Assembly: GCA_947569705.1 (NCBI GenBank)
Contig: CANOSP010000007.1
Span: 1-64,000, forward strand
Length of the DNA stretch: 64,000 bases
Direction: 5' to 3'
Source: an uncultured Erysipelotrichaceae bacterium
Lineage (GTDB): Bacteria > Bacillota_I > Bacilli_A > Erysipelotrichales > Erysipelotrichaceae
A program made the position numbers and the translations under genes. Shown one piece after another: positions 37,201 through 46,067 of the stretch. Numbering within the stretch: the first letter of the stretch is position 1; each line of letters starts with the position of its first letter. The notes under the pieces are model-generated. The model ran no database searches, was not told where the DNA came from, and was given only the letters and a program-made list of their open reading frames with translations.

Positions 37201-40200
37201 CTTTAAATTTATCAAAATCCTCTAATAATAAGCGCAGTGCACTTTCCAGATTTTCCGCACCATACGGAATTGTTTGCTTTCCGTAATCCTGCGGTGCTTT
37301 AGACTTCATACCAAACAGCTCATTCGTATAGCGAACACCGTGATTATAATTGGCATTTTTCATGATATTCCATGCCGTTCGCGCATTTTCCGAGGTTCCG
37401 CCGTAGCGGCGATTAATATAGCCCTGAATCCAAGTATCCAAATTGAAGCTCTCATCAGCCCATGCCAAATCAAAGATTAAATCGTACATGATCGGATTAT
37501 CGTATTGTGCTTCGGAAATGATACCGAGTCCGACCATATGCTGAGAGGTCTTTCGTGCATTTTGAATATCGTTTACCATGACCTCCATCTGTCCATGCAT
37601 CGACGGATTGCCGCCGAAATTTGCCAATAAGCCCCATGCCCAGCTTGTTCCGTTAAATTCCTTCGCGTCCAATTTGGTACTGCCATAGCTTGTTTTATTG
37701 TATTTCGTCCAGGAAGCGATCGGATATTTAATCAAATCGACCACAAGGACATGATCCTCACGACGATCACCCATTCCCTTTAACAGGTCATTGGTCGGAT
37801 TGCTTTGCCAGCCTTGTACGACCCAAACGGCATCCTTGTCATATTCCAGCATTGAATTCAATACTTCGTCCGCAATTGTGGAATCACTTAAGCCTGCCGG
37901 ACGTTTCCCGCCTTCATGGAACGGGTCTACCGCATAGTAGTCTGAGGTTGCACCGTATACAAACTCCTGTGCCTCATAGAACAAACGTGCATATTCATCA
38001 TAGGTTGCCGTATCTGTCGCAATCATACTCGGACGAGTAAAGCCGCCCCAGCCGCCCTGCGCCAACAGCTGTACATCCTTTTGATATTCGTTAAAGTTAG
38101 TCGGAACCATACCGGCATAGCCCTGTAAAATTGTCTGCATCCCCAAAGAACGCTTCCAGCGCTGTGAGGATCTTGCCATCTCCAGACGATCTTTCACATA
38201 GCCGTCAGGTACCGGACCGCCGAATACTTCCATATTATCCATAAACTGCCAAGCATAGTAAGCCGGACCGCTTAACCAATCCTTAGCGTCATCAAAGCTG
38301 TATCCGAAATTCATTAAGAATTTGATCCATGTTGCTTCCTGTCCTGCCAGATCAAGCACGACATTCACACCGTTTAATGCCAGCCAATCGTTTTCTCTTT
38401 GCCATTCGTCCTGTCCGAAGAACGCAAATGTATAACTCAAAGTACAGTAATTAAACGCATAACGCACCTGATACGGTGTTTCCTTTCTGATTGTCTTATT
38501 TACCTTAACGATTGCATCAGGCATTGATACTTGTTTCGTCTGTTCGGAAATATGAACATTCAGATAGTTTTTATAGTAATAGTTTAAGCCGGTGGTAAGT
38601 GACAGGCCTTCATTACCTTTAATATGAATTTTTCCGTTCTTATCACTGATTTCATACCAATCATTACCGCTTCCGTCTTTCACGATTTCAAAGCTGAACC
38701 AACTTCTGTACTGAGCACCGATCGTGCGATCGATGATGCCGTATACATTATCAATGGTTTCCTGATCGGCAATCACTCCGGCATACTGACTGTCGTCAAA
38801 AGAGGTAACCCCTAAAATTTCCTCAAGTGTTCCCTGCTTTAGGGCATCGGTATTTTTTCCTGCCGCAGTCCCGTATACTCTGACCTCAGATAAGAATGCA
38901 TTGTTTTCACCTTGCGTATATTCCATATAAATACGCACGATACGATATTGTTCTCTCTTCGCAAAGGTAATCGTATCACCGTCTTTATTCATCGGTGTTA
39001 AATCGCGTTTTTGATAAAGTCGTGTATAGTTAGTACCATCATTACTGCCGTAGATTGTATAGTTTACTTTTTTGCCGACCGGTGTAAACAGCTTCATGCC
39101 GGTAATATCATAAGCTTCCATTAAATCAATATCGACATAAGAAGGATAAAACTCTGCCTGCCAGAACGTATCTAAATTGCCGTCGGTAACACGTGCACTC
39201 TGTGTTTTAGATAAATTGGTGCGCGTCGGCTTTTGATAAGCAATATTTGCACTGTCACTCGGATCAGCCAAGGAAACAAGTGCTTCCTTTGCTGCCGCAA
39301 GCTTTTCATACATAATATGGATATCCAATCCGCTCGCGGTATCGCCTAAGCCCTCCGCCTGTGCTAATACAGCTTTTAACTCGTCCATACCTGTCTGTTC
39401 ATACAGTGCTTCATCTAAGCTTTGGCATTCCTTGATCAGGTTTTCCAAACGCATTGAGTAGTCTTGATAGATACCGGTGATTTTAGCACCCTTTGTGCCG
39501 TCGGCACTTTCCTTTGTATGAACCATCAACGAAGTTTCCATGCCTTTATCAGCTACCATAAACACAGTAATTCCGCTGTATCCCGCATCCGCAATTTCTT
39601 TGATTTTTCCACTGATATCTATTTTGATATGCTTTTGTGCATCAGTTTTATTTTCGTATTCTGTTCCTTGTTTAATCACAAAATCACATAAGAGCTTATC
39701 ACCGTCATGCTTGATATCGGCATGCTTGCTATTCCAAGTAACCGTTGTTTCACTCCAGCTTGTATCGGCGGTGTAATAAAAGTGAAATGTTTGATCGCCG
39801 TTATTAAAGCCCGGATTTTTAAAAATATCAAATTCAAGGAAATAAGTGTCCAATTCATGTTGATTCAGCCATTCACTGCTCGGTACATCAAACTTCATCA
39901 TACCGATGATTTCATTATTATTCACATAGCGCTTCGCATTGATTACCTTATAGTTTTTACCGACATATTGTGCACCGTGATCCTTTGTGATATTTTCGAA
40001 ATTATAGTTTGTCGTTCCTCTGTCACTTCTCACAAAAGCATCCTCAAGCACTGAAAATTCTGCGGTTAAGCTTGTTTTCGCAATCATCAGATTGTTATAT
40101 GCCTGCGAAATTTGATTCGCATCTCCTGTAGACAAAGCGGTTTGTGCTGCTGTCAGCTGATTTTGCAGTTCCTGATAGCTTGCTGCTGTATAGCCGTCAG

Positions 40201-40954
40201 CGCTTATCTTTTCACACGCTGTTATTAATTCCTGTAAGCGCAGACTGTTTTCATCATTATTAGATGCGATCAGCTTTGCCGTATAGGAGCCGTCACCGCT
40301 TTCCTTACTGTGAAGCATTAAGGAAGTATCTTTTTTATCATTCGCAGCTGTAAAAACGGTAATTTCGCTCACCCCGTTTTGAACGAGTGCTTTTATCTTA
40401 TCACTTACATCAACGCGAATTGTTTTTTCCGCATCGCTTAAATGCTCATATTCCTTGTCTGCCGCAATCGTAAAATCAAAAAACAAATCAGTTCCGGCAT
40501 GAGTAATCGCTGCGGGCTTATTGTTCCATGTGATTGAGGACTCACTCCAACTGACATCATTTGTATAATAGAAATGATACGTCTGCGGTCCCCTATTGAA
40601 ATCCGCATTTTTAAATATATGGAATTCAAATTCAAAAGTATCATAATGATTTGCCGCAATTTCCTCCGCTGTGGGAAGCTTCAGCTTCATAACACTCATG
40701 AGTTCTCGACCATCGGGATAATATTTTGTATTTAATACCTTATATCCCTTTCCTTCATATTGTGCACCGTGTGCCGCTGTAATGGATTCATTATTATAAA
40801 CAGTTGTACCTCTGTCGCTGCGTACAAATGCATCCTCACTGATCGGATATTCACCAGCAGGAGCTGCGGCAAATACCGGCTCAATGTGAATCCCGCTGAA
40901 TAACGTCGTCAGCGTTATCATGAGCGCCAATATTCCTTTCCCTATTCTTTTCAT
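34286..40954 (-). CDS. Secreted GH89 alpha-N-acetylglucosaminidase, multi-domain
   Basis: 2,222 residues. The ATG at 40954 follows AGGAGG by 6 bases and starts a signal peptide (MKRIGKGILALMITLTTLFS, cut near FAAAP). In order: two DNRLRE-like beta domains, each beginning EDAFVRSDRGTT (about 40-250 and 300-510) and each followed by a helical FIVAR-like piece; an F5/8C (CBM32-like) domain about 590-700; the GH89 N-domain, barrel and helical domain about 745-1470; two more F5/8C domains about 1480-1600 and 1690-1830; three FIVAR modules to about 2040; a Pro/Asp/Asn linker; a beta domain; a final membrane helix. Likely catalytic acids are Glu1014 (DPFHEGG) and Glu1148 (ISEAQYDNP). GH89 enzymes remove terminal alpha-GlcNAc, as on gastric-type mucin. 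No LPXTG is present. A perfect 12-base inverted repeat covers the stop codon (34274-34302). Confidence 0.9.
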   Translation of the reverse strand: MKRIGKGILALMITLTTLFSGIHIEPVFAAAPAGEYPISEDAFVRSDRGTTVYNNESITAAHGAQYEGKGYKVLNTKYYPDGRELMSVMKLKLPTAEEIAANHYDTFEFEFHIFKNADFNRGPQTYHFYYTNDVSWSESSITWNNKPAAITHAGTDLFFDFTIAADKEYEHLSDAEKTIRVDVSDKIKALVQNGVSEITVFTAANDKKDTSLMLHSKESGDGSYTAKLIASNNDENSLRLQELITACEKISADGYTAASYQELQNQLTAAQTALSTGDANQISQAYNNLMIAKTSLTAEFSVLEDAFVRSDRGTTNYNFENITKDHGAQYVGKNYKVINAKRYVNNNEIIGMMKFDVPSSEWLNQHELDTYFLEFDIFKNPGFNNGDQTFHFYYTADTSWSETTVTWNSKHADIKHDGDKLLCDFVIKQGTEYENKTDAQKHIKIDISGKIKEIADAGYSGITVFMVADKGMETSLMVHTKESADGTKGAKITGIYQDYSMRLENLIKECQSLDEALYEQTGMDELKAVLAQAEGLGDTASGLDIHIMYEKLAAAKEALVSLADPSDSANIAYQKPTRTNLSKTQSARVTDGNLDTFWQAEFYPSYVDIDLMEAYDITGMKLFTPVGKKVNYTIYGSNDGTNYTRLYQKRDLTPMNKDGDTITFAKREQYRIVRIYMEYTQGENNAFLSEVRVYGTAAGKNTDALKQGTLEEILGVTSFDDSQYAGVIADQETIDNVYGIIDRTIGAQYRSWFSFEIVKDGSGNDWYEISDKNGKIHIKGNEGLSLTTGLNYYYKNYLNVHISEQTKQVSMPDAIVKVNKTIRKETPYQVRYAFNYCTLSYTFAFFGQDEWQRENDWLALNGVNVVLDLAGQEATWIKFLMNFGYSFDDAKDWLSGPAYYAWQFMDNMEVFGGPVPDGYVKDRLEMARSSQRWKRSLGMQTILQGYAGMVPTNFNEYQKDVQLLAQGGWGGFTRPSMIATDTATYDEYARLFYEAQEFVYGATSDYYAVDPFHEGGKRPAGLSDSTIADEVLNSMLEYDKDAVWVVQGWQSNPTNDLLKGMGDRREDHVLVVDLIKYPIASWTKYNKTSYGSTKLDAKEFNGTSWAWGLLANFGGNPSMHGQMEVMVNDIQNARKTSQHMVGLGIISEAQYDNPIMYDLIFDLAWADESFNLDTWIQGYINRRYGGTSENARTAWNIMKNANYNHGVRYTNELFGMKSKAPQDYGKQTIPYGAENLESALRLLLEDFDKFKDSECYLYDITEIMRQQVSNYAVLKYNEVLDARSTDTVAEFKTLKDEFLNAFDVLNEVASTQQEQLGGEWIGKATDRGSAYDDFAVDSFEMGAKALITSWGSRNSHGGLKDYGWRNYEGIFKDLNTAIWSEYLNRVADNLENNASVSNGNLSKSDYFDVYWKWNLSKQNYTRTAKDSAAEIQMIAQRVLDECAISGELDPNIGNVALPGFGEASPANENVNTVNDGDKDTILELAGADAEVMIDLIGEFQLSKLNIVSNAQSCGYSVYISNDKNTWVKVGEKKAGNEDEAGINYPLEAAIARYIKVVAADDTKALQLGEVRAYGERILPDLVQLKTLLDFAATLNIDNAAQEAIKPFETALSDATTSYENGANPDEAGTVYWALYDALVALDLKTTPNVALHKTVTAHNDPSGNSERLTDGSLDTHWNAGRLSATGKPYEETITPGWAVVDLEKLYEVSQIQVVFGGNIWHHYEVYISEDNVTWTKVGEKKTNALPGDEDVYELDHVLARYVKLYLTDVQLESGGKRNSVSVQELIVKGIKFKANTSDLSAAIAEAKDLSEALYTADSWTLLEQALENALQVEQAEGATQNEVDTACATLREVMAKLIYKDADYTKVDEAIRKAEILNPNDYMDFSAVEEAIDAVIRDKKINEQDVVDAMAKAIENAIAKLQKKAQPSDLAALQEAIAKAKALKEEDYVPSTWEVLTAVIERAEAVAKKDVVSLSEVNECIIDIEEAIEGLKLKSNDPSNPDTPDTPDTPDNPDQPNKPGTPDNPGKPDQPNKPGKPVIPNPVEPNKPIKPGNVTQIDNNKNNVSVIGKFPSDVVLIVEDLVADVKANIIAKITNKDAVAKYKFEKIFNIYMLRNGVTYTPEGNITVKIKLDDELKAKRYLGIVYISDDGKATTIPSKVVDGYITFTTNHNSYYAIVSSDSPIVDTATQPVTASSIPAFILLGAVLIFVTKKMEKVLEDESI

Positions 40955-41030
40955 AATATTCCTCCTCTCTTGCTTCATAGAAGCGAAACGCTGCCCCGCC
41001 TCTTGAAACCTCTTACTTTTATGCATTATC

Positions 41031-41039
41031 ATTATATCA
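41031..41039 (-). promoter_or_regulatory. Extended -10 promoter of the GH89 gene
   Basis: Minus strand TGATATAAT, about 75 bases before the start codon. No good -35, which fits dependence on an activator such as the AraC-type regulator encoded next door. Confidence 0.5.
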
Positions 41040-41162
41040 GACATCTTTTTATAAAATATTAGCTTTTCTTGTAAAGAATTGACTTGCGTTTTTATCTCAG
41101 ATTCAAGCACATCGCATCGCTTTCAGGCACGCCGAAAGACTCAACTTTCCTTGCTGAAAAGC

Positions 41163-41192
41163 AAAAAAAAGACCGCCGCATTTTGACAGTCT
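41163..41192 (-). terminator. Terminator of the sensor-regulator operon
   Basis: Minus strand AGACTGTC / GGCGGTCT with loop AAAATGC and a long T run, 24 bases after the response-regulator stop. Confidence 0.8.
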
Positions 41193-41215
41193 CTGAATCC
41201 TTTTTGCCCGTTTCA

Positions 41216-42670
41216 TTAAAACAGGTTCTTATATTCGCTTGGTGCCATACCAACGATTTTTCGAAATATCTTAGTAAAATAGCTCTGTGAAGCAAATCCG
41301 ACATTATGCGCTACCTCTTTAAATGCAATCCCCTGTTTGATCTGTTTTTTCGCTTCCTTAATTCTTAACGCATTCACCATATCGGTAAAGCTGTCATTGC
41401 CGTTTTTACTGATTAAACGACTTAAGTAAGAAGGGGAAATATGCAGTGCCTCCGCTACCGTAAGTAATGTGATCGGCTTTAAATAATTCGCTTCAATAAA
41501 TGAACACGCTTTTTTATAATTATATTGGTTCCTTGTATACTGTACATTCTTTAAAATCTTTTGAATCATTACAAAAAATTCCATCAGTACCATTTCCAAC
41601 TGTTTCGCATCATGTATTTCGCACTGCTTAAAAAAATCATGATCCGTTTCTACATCATAGCGTTTTTTTACTTCCTGAAGCGTATTTTCAAACAAAAAAT
41701 GTAGCTGTGAACGAAGACTAGGCTGATCAATTTGGCGCAAAAACGGATATAAAACAGCTTCAATTCCCTTCTTATCATCTATTTCAAGCATATCAAGAAA
41801 ATGAATCGCTAAACGCTTTAAATCATCATCACTCATGATGTTCTGTTCCTTAATTGCTTCACTTTGTGTCTGTTGACGCGCATCTTCATAGGAGTGTATT
41901 AAATCATACAATTCATCGACGCACTTACCGACACTGCATTCACAGCTCACCAATGCTTCCTCTATGACCCCCTGTAGCTTTTTAATCTCCGGTTTATCCA
42001 TCGTATGATTGGACAGCACAAATAAAACAATGCTTTGATCCAGCATATGATAAATCGGATCATAACCGCAATCAGTTATCATATGGGCAATCTGATTCAT
42101 CTGTGTGGTATCACATCCGGTTATATAAAAACAAACTCCGCTCAATGCCTTGATTCCCAATAAATTCAAATTTTCCTGTATTTGCAGCTCATCCTTATAG
42201 GTCATGATGGAATAGAAGCAATTCTTAATGATTTCCTCATTTAAATCATTCATTTTAGCCATGAGCTTCTTTTCCTGTTCCTTTTGATTTTCTCTTAATT
42301 TCAGCTGTTCTAATGCCTTAATCAAGCAATCGCTGATTGCTTTTCGATCGCTAGGTTTCAATATAAAATCAATTACACCTAAACGTAATGCTTTTTGTGC
42401 ATAAGTAAAATAATTATAAGAACTGAGGATAAAGCAGACTGTATCGGGACTTCGTTGTTTTACAAGTTCAATCATTGCCAATCCATCCATGATAGGCATA
42501 TTGATGTCTGCAATGATAATATTAGGATGATACTTATCGAATATCGCTATGCCCTCTTCACCGTTCGTCGCAGTCAATACTGCTTGAAACGGAAGCTTTA
42601 ATGATTCTATTACTCTCACAAGATGATCGCGTTCAATTTTCTCATCCTCGACTATCATTATTTTATACAT
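41216..42670 (-). CDS. YesN-type response regulator with AraC DNA-binding domain
   Basis: 484 residues from the ATG at 42670 (AGGAGGTG four bases upstream). Receiver domain 1-120 with phosphorylation site Asp55 (ADINMPIMDG). A middle helical region follows. The C-terminal AraC/XylS domain holds two helix-turn-helix units (LLTVAEALHISPSYLSRL and FKEVAHNVGFASQSYFTKIF). Paired with the upstream YesM-type kinase. It likely activates the neighbouring GH89 gene and perhaps distant sugar uptake genes. Confidence 0.93.
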   Translation of the reverse strand: MYKIMIVEDEKIERDHLVRVIESLKLPFQAVLTATNGEEGIAIFDKYHPNIIIADINMPIMDGLAMIELVKQRSPDTVCFILSSYNYFTYAQKALRLGVIDFILKPSDRKAISDCLIKALEQLKLRENQKEQEKKLMAKMNDLNEEIIKNCFYSIMTYKDELQIQENLNLLGIKALSGVCFYITGCDTTQMNQIAHMITDCGYDPIYHMLDQSIVLFVLSNHTMDKPEIKKLQGVIEEALVSCECSVGKCVDELYDLIHSYEDARQQTQSEAIKEQNIMSDDDLKRLAIHFLDMLEIDDKKGIEAVLYPFLRQIDQPSLRSQLHFLFENTLQEVKKRYDVETDHDFFKQCEIHDAKQLEMVLMEFFVMIQKILKNVQYTRNQYNYKKACSFIEANYLKPITLLTVAEALHISPSYLSRLISKNGNDSFTDMVNALRIKEAKKQIKQGIAFKEVAHNVGFASQSYFTKIFRKIVGMAPSEYKNLF

Positions 42671-42680
42671 ATGACACCTC

Positions 42681-44096
42681 CTATGCACTCACCGTTAATG
42701 AAATTTCAAACCCCTCCCCGACATCACTTTTAATTGCAACATCAAAATCTTGATAATACATTTGCAGGCGATGTACGACATTGTATAACCCAAGTCCTTC
42801 CCCATCTTTTTTATGGTAGTCGTTTTCGATCAGCTGCTTCAGCTCAGCTTGACTCATGCCTTGTCCGTTATCAATCACTCGTATCATCAGATGATGTCCT
42901 TGTTTTTCAATCTGAATCGTTACTGCACCGTCTTTTACACAATCCTTCAATCCATGCTGAATCGCATTTTCTACTAACGGCTGTAAAATCATTGCGGGAA
43001 TCGACGTTTTCTTTATTTCATTATCTTTATCAAAATCAATTTGAAAGGTTATTTTATCCTCAAAGCGTTTTTTCTGTATATCGATATAATATTCCAATGC
43101 ATTTAACTCTCGTTCAAGATCACTTAAACGATTCTGCATTTCTAAGCTGTAGCGCAGCAGATGACTTGTTTTGAGCAGCATATCTGAGGCATCAAAAGCA
43201 CCCTCTTGTTCCGCCATACAATAAATTGTATTCAAGGTATTAAAGAGAAAATGAGGATTGATTTGGTTCTGAAGCATTTTTAATTCACTTTTCGCAAGTT
43301 TTTTTTCAAGTTCTGCCTTTTCTTTTTGTGTCGCCATATTCAAGGCGATCTTACCTGCCATCTCCTCCAGTGCAACACAGATTTCTTCCATTTCTAAGCT
43401 GCTTTGCGGTTCCATTTCAAGATTATATTCTCCCTGTTTGATCAAAGCTATACTCTCCAATACTTTTTGCAGCGGTTTAGAAATTGTATGATAAAGCAGC
43501 TTAGAGAAATATCGAGTCCAGAAAAGAATTGTCAATGAAGCTATTATAATCATCAAATAAGTCAATGCCTGTGCAACTGAAAGCTTTGACTTTTGTTTAT
43601 TCATTGTTTCAGTTACGATATGATAATAATTGGTGGCAGTTTCCTGAATCAGTCGCTCATTTTTCAAAAAGTGTTCATAGTAGCTGCGATAACTTGCGGC
43701 ATTTTCGTTTTTCATATACTGCTCCATCAGCTCCTGTGCCGATTCCTCATATTCAATTAACATATTTTTTAACAGCTGAAAACGCCATTTATCATTCATG
43801 ATCGGATTTTCCAATAAATCCTGTATCCCTGTTTTAGCATGAATCATACTTAACTCATATTCGCTTAAGTATTCCTCCTCACCGACAGTTAAGTATTTTT
43901 TCATATCATCACTGCTGTGTTTTACAGACTCATAATACTGCTGCAGATCACTGTAGCCTTCAAAGATGCGATTATAACAGGAGGAATTCCAATAGGCCGC
44001 AATACAGAACAGCACTACGACGATTGACACAAAAGTACCAAGCCAATGATTTGTACTTTCTACTCTTTCTTTAAAGCTTCTCTTATTTTCCATCAT
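42681..44096 (-). CDS. YesM/LytS-type sensor histidine kinase
   Basis: 471 residues. Two membrane helices (about 18-38 and 180-200) flank an extracellular helical sensor. HAMP-like linker next, then the His_kinase domain with NQINPHFLFNTLNT (the phospho-acceptor His precedes FLFN), then an HATPase with VENAIQHGL and GEGLGLYNV. Its start overlaps the upstream lipoprotein gene by 14 bases. Partner of the YesN-type regulator. The separate binding protein suggests ligand sensing through that lipoprotein. Confidence 0.93.
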   Translation of the reverse strand: MMENKRSFKERVESTNHWLGTFVSIVVVLFCIAAYWNSSCYNRIFEGYSDLQQYYESVKHSSDDMKKYLTVGEEEYLSEYELSMIHAKTGIQDLLENPIMNDKWRFQLLKNMLIEYEESAQELMEQYMKNENAASYRSYYEHFLKNERLIQETATNYYHIVTETMNKQKSKLSVAQALTYLMIIIASLTILFWTRYFSKLLYHTISKPLQKVLESIALIKQGEYNLEMEPQSSLEMEEICVALEEMAGKIALNMATQKEKAELEKKLAKSELKMLQNQINPHFLFNTLNTIYCMAEQEGAFDASDMLLKTSHLLRYSLEMQNRLSDLERELNALEYYIDIQKKRFEDKITFQIDFDKDNEIKKTSIPAMILQPLVENAIQHGLKDCVKDGAVTIQIEKQGHHLMIRVIDNGQGMSQAELKQLIENDYHKKDGEGLGLYNVVHRLQMYYQDFDVAIKSDVGEGFEISLTVSA

Positions 44097-45021
44097 TCAG
44101 CTCCCGATAATGATTAATATTGCTTTTATCAACAATAATTAAATTTGTATCAATATTCTGCGGTCTTTTTCCTTCGTGGACATACTGATAAAGCATTTTG
44201 ACTCCCTGGTAACCGTATTGATAAAATGAGGTAACGACGCTGCCGTCGATTTTTCCGTCACGAATCAGCTGTAAAGTCACGGGCATATCATCAACTCCGT
44301 AAATCAACATATTTTCTCTAAGTTTTTGCGCATTAGCTGCTTCCCAACAAAACTCAGCCGATTCTGCCGCAAAGTTAATTGCTACATTTACATCGCTGTG
44401 CTCCCTAAGAACAAGCTCCCATTCCTTTTTGGCTCTAATTTCTTCGGATTGTGATTCACTGATACTGACAATTTCATAGCCGCCCGGATGCTTTGCAAAC
44501 ACCGCTTCGATTTCCTTTATCTGATCCTGTGCAATTTTAAAATCAAGATTAGCGACCTGTATCGCTGTTTTTAATTTCTCCTTTTTTCCGAGCTTTGCTT
44601 CTATATCCTGTAATAACAGCTCAGCCTGTTTATGAAAATCCTTACCCATATAATATAAGTGTGCGGCCTCTTCCATATTGCTGTCGACAAAAACAATCGG
44701 AATATTTTTCTGTTCAGCAAAATCAATTATTTCTCGAGAAATAACTCCTTGAGTAATAATTCCGTCTGCCTGCTGCAGAATCCCAGTATAAACCACGTCC
44801 TCCATTTCAGCTGTGTCAATTATTGTCGGCCCAAGCCAATCACCGTTTACCTGATAATCCTTGCAGGCGCTGTCAAAGCCTTCCTTTGCCTGAAGCCAAA
44901 TATCATGTTCAGCTAACGGAGTCGCAAACAAAAAGTAGTATTCATAAGCATTTGAATTATTTGACGCGCTGCAGCTACATAGAATTAACAGAAATACACA
45001 AAGAATACATACTCTTTTCAT
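44083..45021 (-). CDS. Sugar-binding-like lipoprotein of a three-component sensor
   Basis: 312 residues from the ATG at 45021, chosen because it opens a lipoprotein signal (MKRVCILCVFLLILCSC, Cys at the lipobox end). The rest has the type I periplasmic-binding-protein layout of RbsB/LacI-like proteins (YYFLFATPLAEHDIWLQAKEGF, ADGIITQG, IPIVFVDS, YGVDDMPVTLQLI, GYQGVKML). No permease or ATPase is adjacent; instead a kinase and regulator follow, overlapping. Family knowledge: XylFII-LytS-YesN systems work this way. The ligand is probably a sugar, perhaps a product of the GH89 enzyme. Confidence 0.82.
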   Translation of the reverse strand: MKRVCILCVFLLILCSCSASNNSNAYEYYFLFATPLAEHDIWLQAKEGFDSACKDYQVNGDWLGPTIIDTAEMEDVVYTGILQQADGIITQGVISREIIDFAEQKNIPIVFVDSNMEEAAHLYYMGKDFHKQAELLLQDIEAKLGKKEKLKTAIQVANLDFKIAQDQIKEIEAVFAKHPGGYEIVSISESQSEEIRAKKEWELVLREHSDVNVAINFAAESAEFCWEAANAQKLRENMLIYGVDDMPVTLQLIRDGKIDGSVVTSFYQYGYQGVKMLYQYVHEGKRPQNIDTNLIIVDKSNINHYRELNDGK

Positions 45022-45227
45022 AACGGACTCACTCTTTCGCGTTTTGTAAAACATTCTTTTTTACTATATTTTTCTAAGAATATTATAATACAGATACATT
45101 TGTAAAATAGTTACATATTTTGTAATAAATTTCACATGAATAAGCATATGAAAAAAATCGGATAAACCTAAACAAATAATATCCGCAAACATTTAATGAA
45201 GAAATAATAAACAGAGAATAACAACCA

Positions 45228-45268
45228 AATGAAAAGGATTGACTCCTGTTCAATTCAGAAACCAATCC
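45228..45268 (-). terminator. Likely terminator of the thiamine transporter operon
   Basis: Minus strand GGATTG ... CAATCC hairpin with inner TCTG / CAGG pairs, followed by TTTTCATTT, about 75 bases after the TatD-like gene. Confidence 0.5.
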
Positions 45269-45344
45269 TCAGTAACTGTTTAATTAAAGTTTTAACGATT
45301 ATCAAAAAATTGGGCTCACTTCATGATATTACAAGATTTACGCT

Positions 45345-46067
45345 TTAATTATTTTTAGTGTAATTAATGAAGTTCATTAGATTTTGATTTAAATGTGCTT
45401 CCATGTTCCTATGTCCTTTAAGTGCTTCAATGTAAGCAACACTGCGCTTCATAAGAGCAAGATACTCTGACGTCTGAACTTGTCGATTTTCACACCATGA
45501 CAATGCAGAGATACCGTCACTTTCCAATAACAGTCGATTTAGCGGAACGCTTTTTGCCACTTGCTGTACCGCACGATCCTTATAAATCGAAGGACCGACT
45601 GAGAAGTAACAATCCAATGCGATATATTCATCAAGATAAGCATCACAGGAATACCAATGGATGAAATATTGATTCTGATATTTACGCACCGACGGCAAAG
45701 CTTCTTTTTCCATACCCTTTAAATGCAAGATAACCGGCTTATGATGTTTTGAAGCATATGCAAGTTGACGTTCAAATATTTCAAATTGCTTCAAGACATC
45801 GACATCACACCAAACATTATCTAATCCGATTTCACCGATAATCGCTGCTTGTTCCAGTATCGGTCGCATTTCTTCCCATGAAATTCGATCACTGTTCCAC
45901 GGATGAATACCGGCACTGATTTGAATGCCTTCAAGCTGCTTCTGCCATGCGCTTAAGCGTAAATATTCCTGAGAAGAAGACGCATTCACGATGCCTTGTA
46001 TTTGATGCTGTGCCAAAAAAGCCAAGAAGGCATATTCATCCGTGTGGAAATGTGCATCATGCACCAT
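45345..46067 (-). CDS. TatD-family metal-dependent hydrolase in a thiamine operon
   Basis: 240 residues. HxH metal site near the start (HDAHFHTDE), GEIGLDNVW, VILHLKG, FIHWYS and LLLESDG mark the TatD fold. TatD proteins are usually DNA or small-molecule hydrolases. Here the start overlaps the ATPase gene by 11 bases in an operon led by a TPP riboswitch, so a role in salvaging thiamine or its pyrimidine is plausible. That is inference from context; a housekeeping nuclease is the alternative. Confidence 0.8.
   Translation of the reverse strand: MVHDAHFHTDEYAFLAFLAQHQIQGIVNASSSQEYLRLSAWQKQLEGIQISAGIHPWNSDRISWEEMRPILEQAAIIGEIGLDNVWCDVDVLKQFEIFERQLAYASKHHKPVILHLKGMEKEALPSVRKYQNQYFIHWYSCDAYLDEYIALDCYFSVGPSIYKDRAVQQVAKSVPLNRLLLESDGISALSWCENRQVQTSEYLALMKRSVAYIEALKGHRNMEAHLNQNLMNFINYTKNN

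Noticed and set aside
45083-45265. Minus-strand frame of 60 codons after the lipoprotein gene
   Set aside because: No ribosome site, Phe/Tyr-rich chance composition, and it overlaps a likely terminator hairpin.
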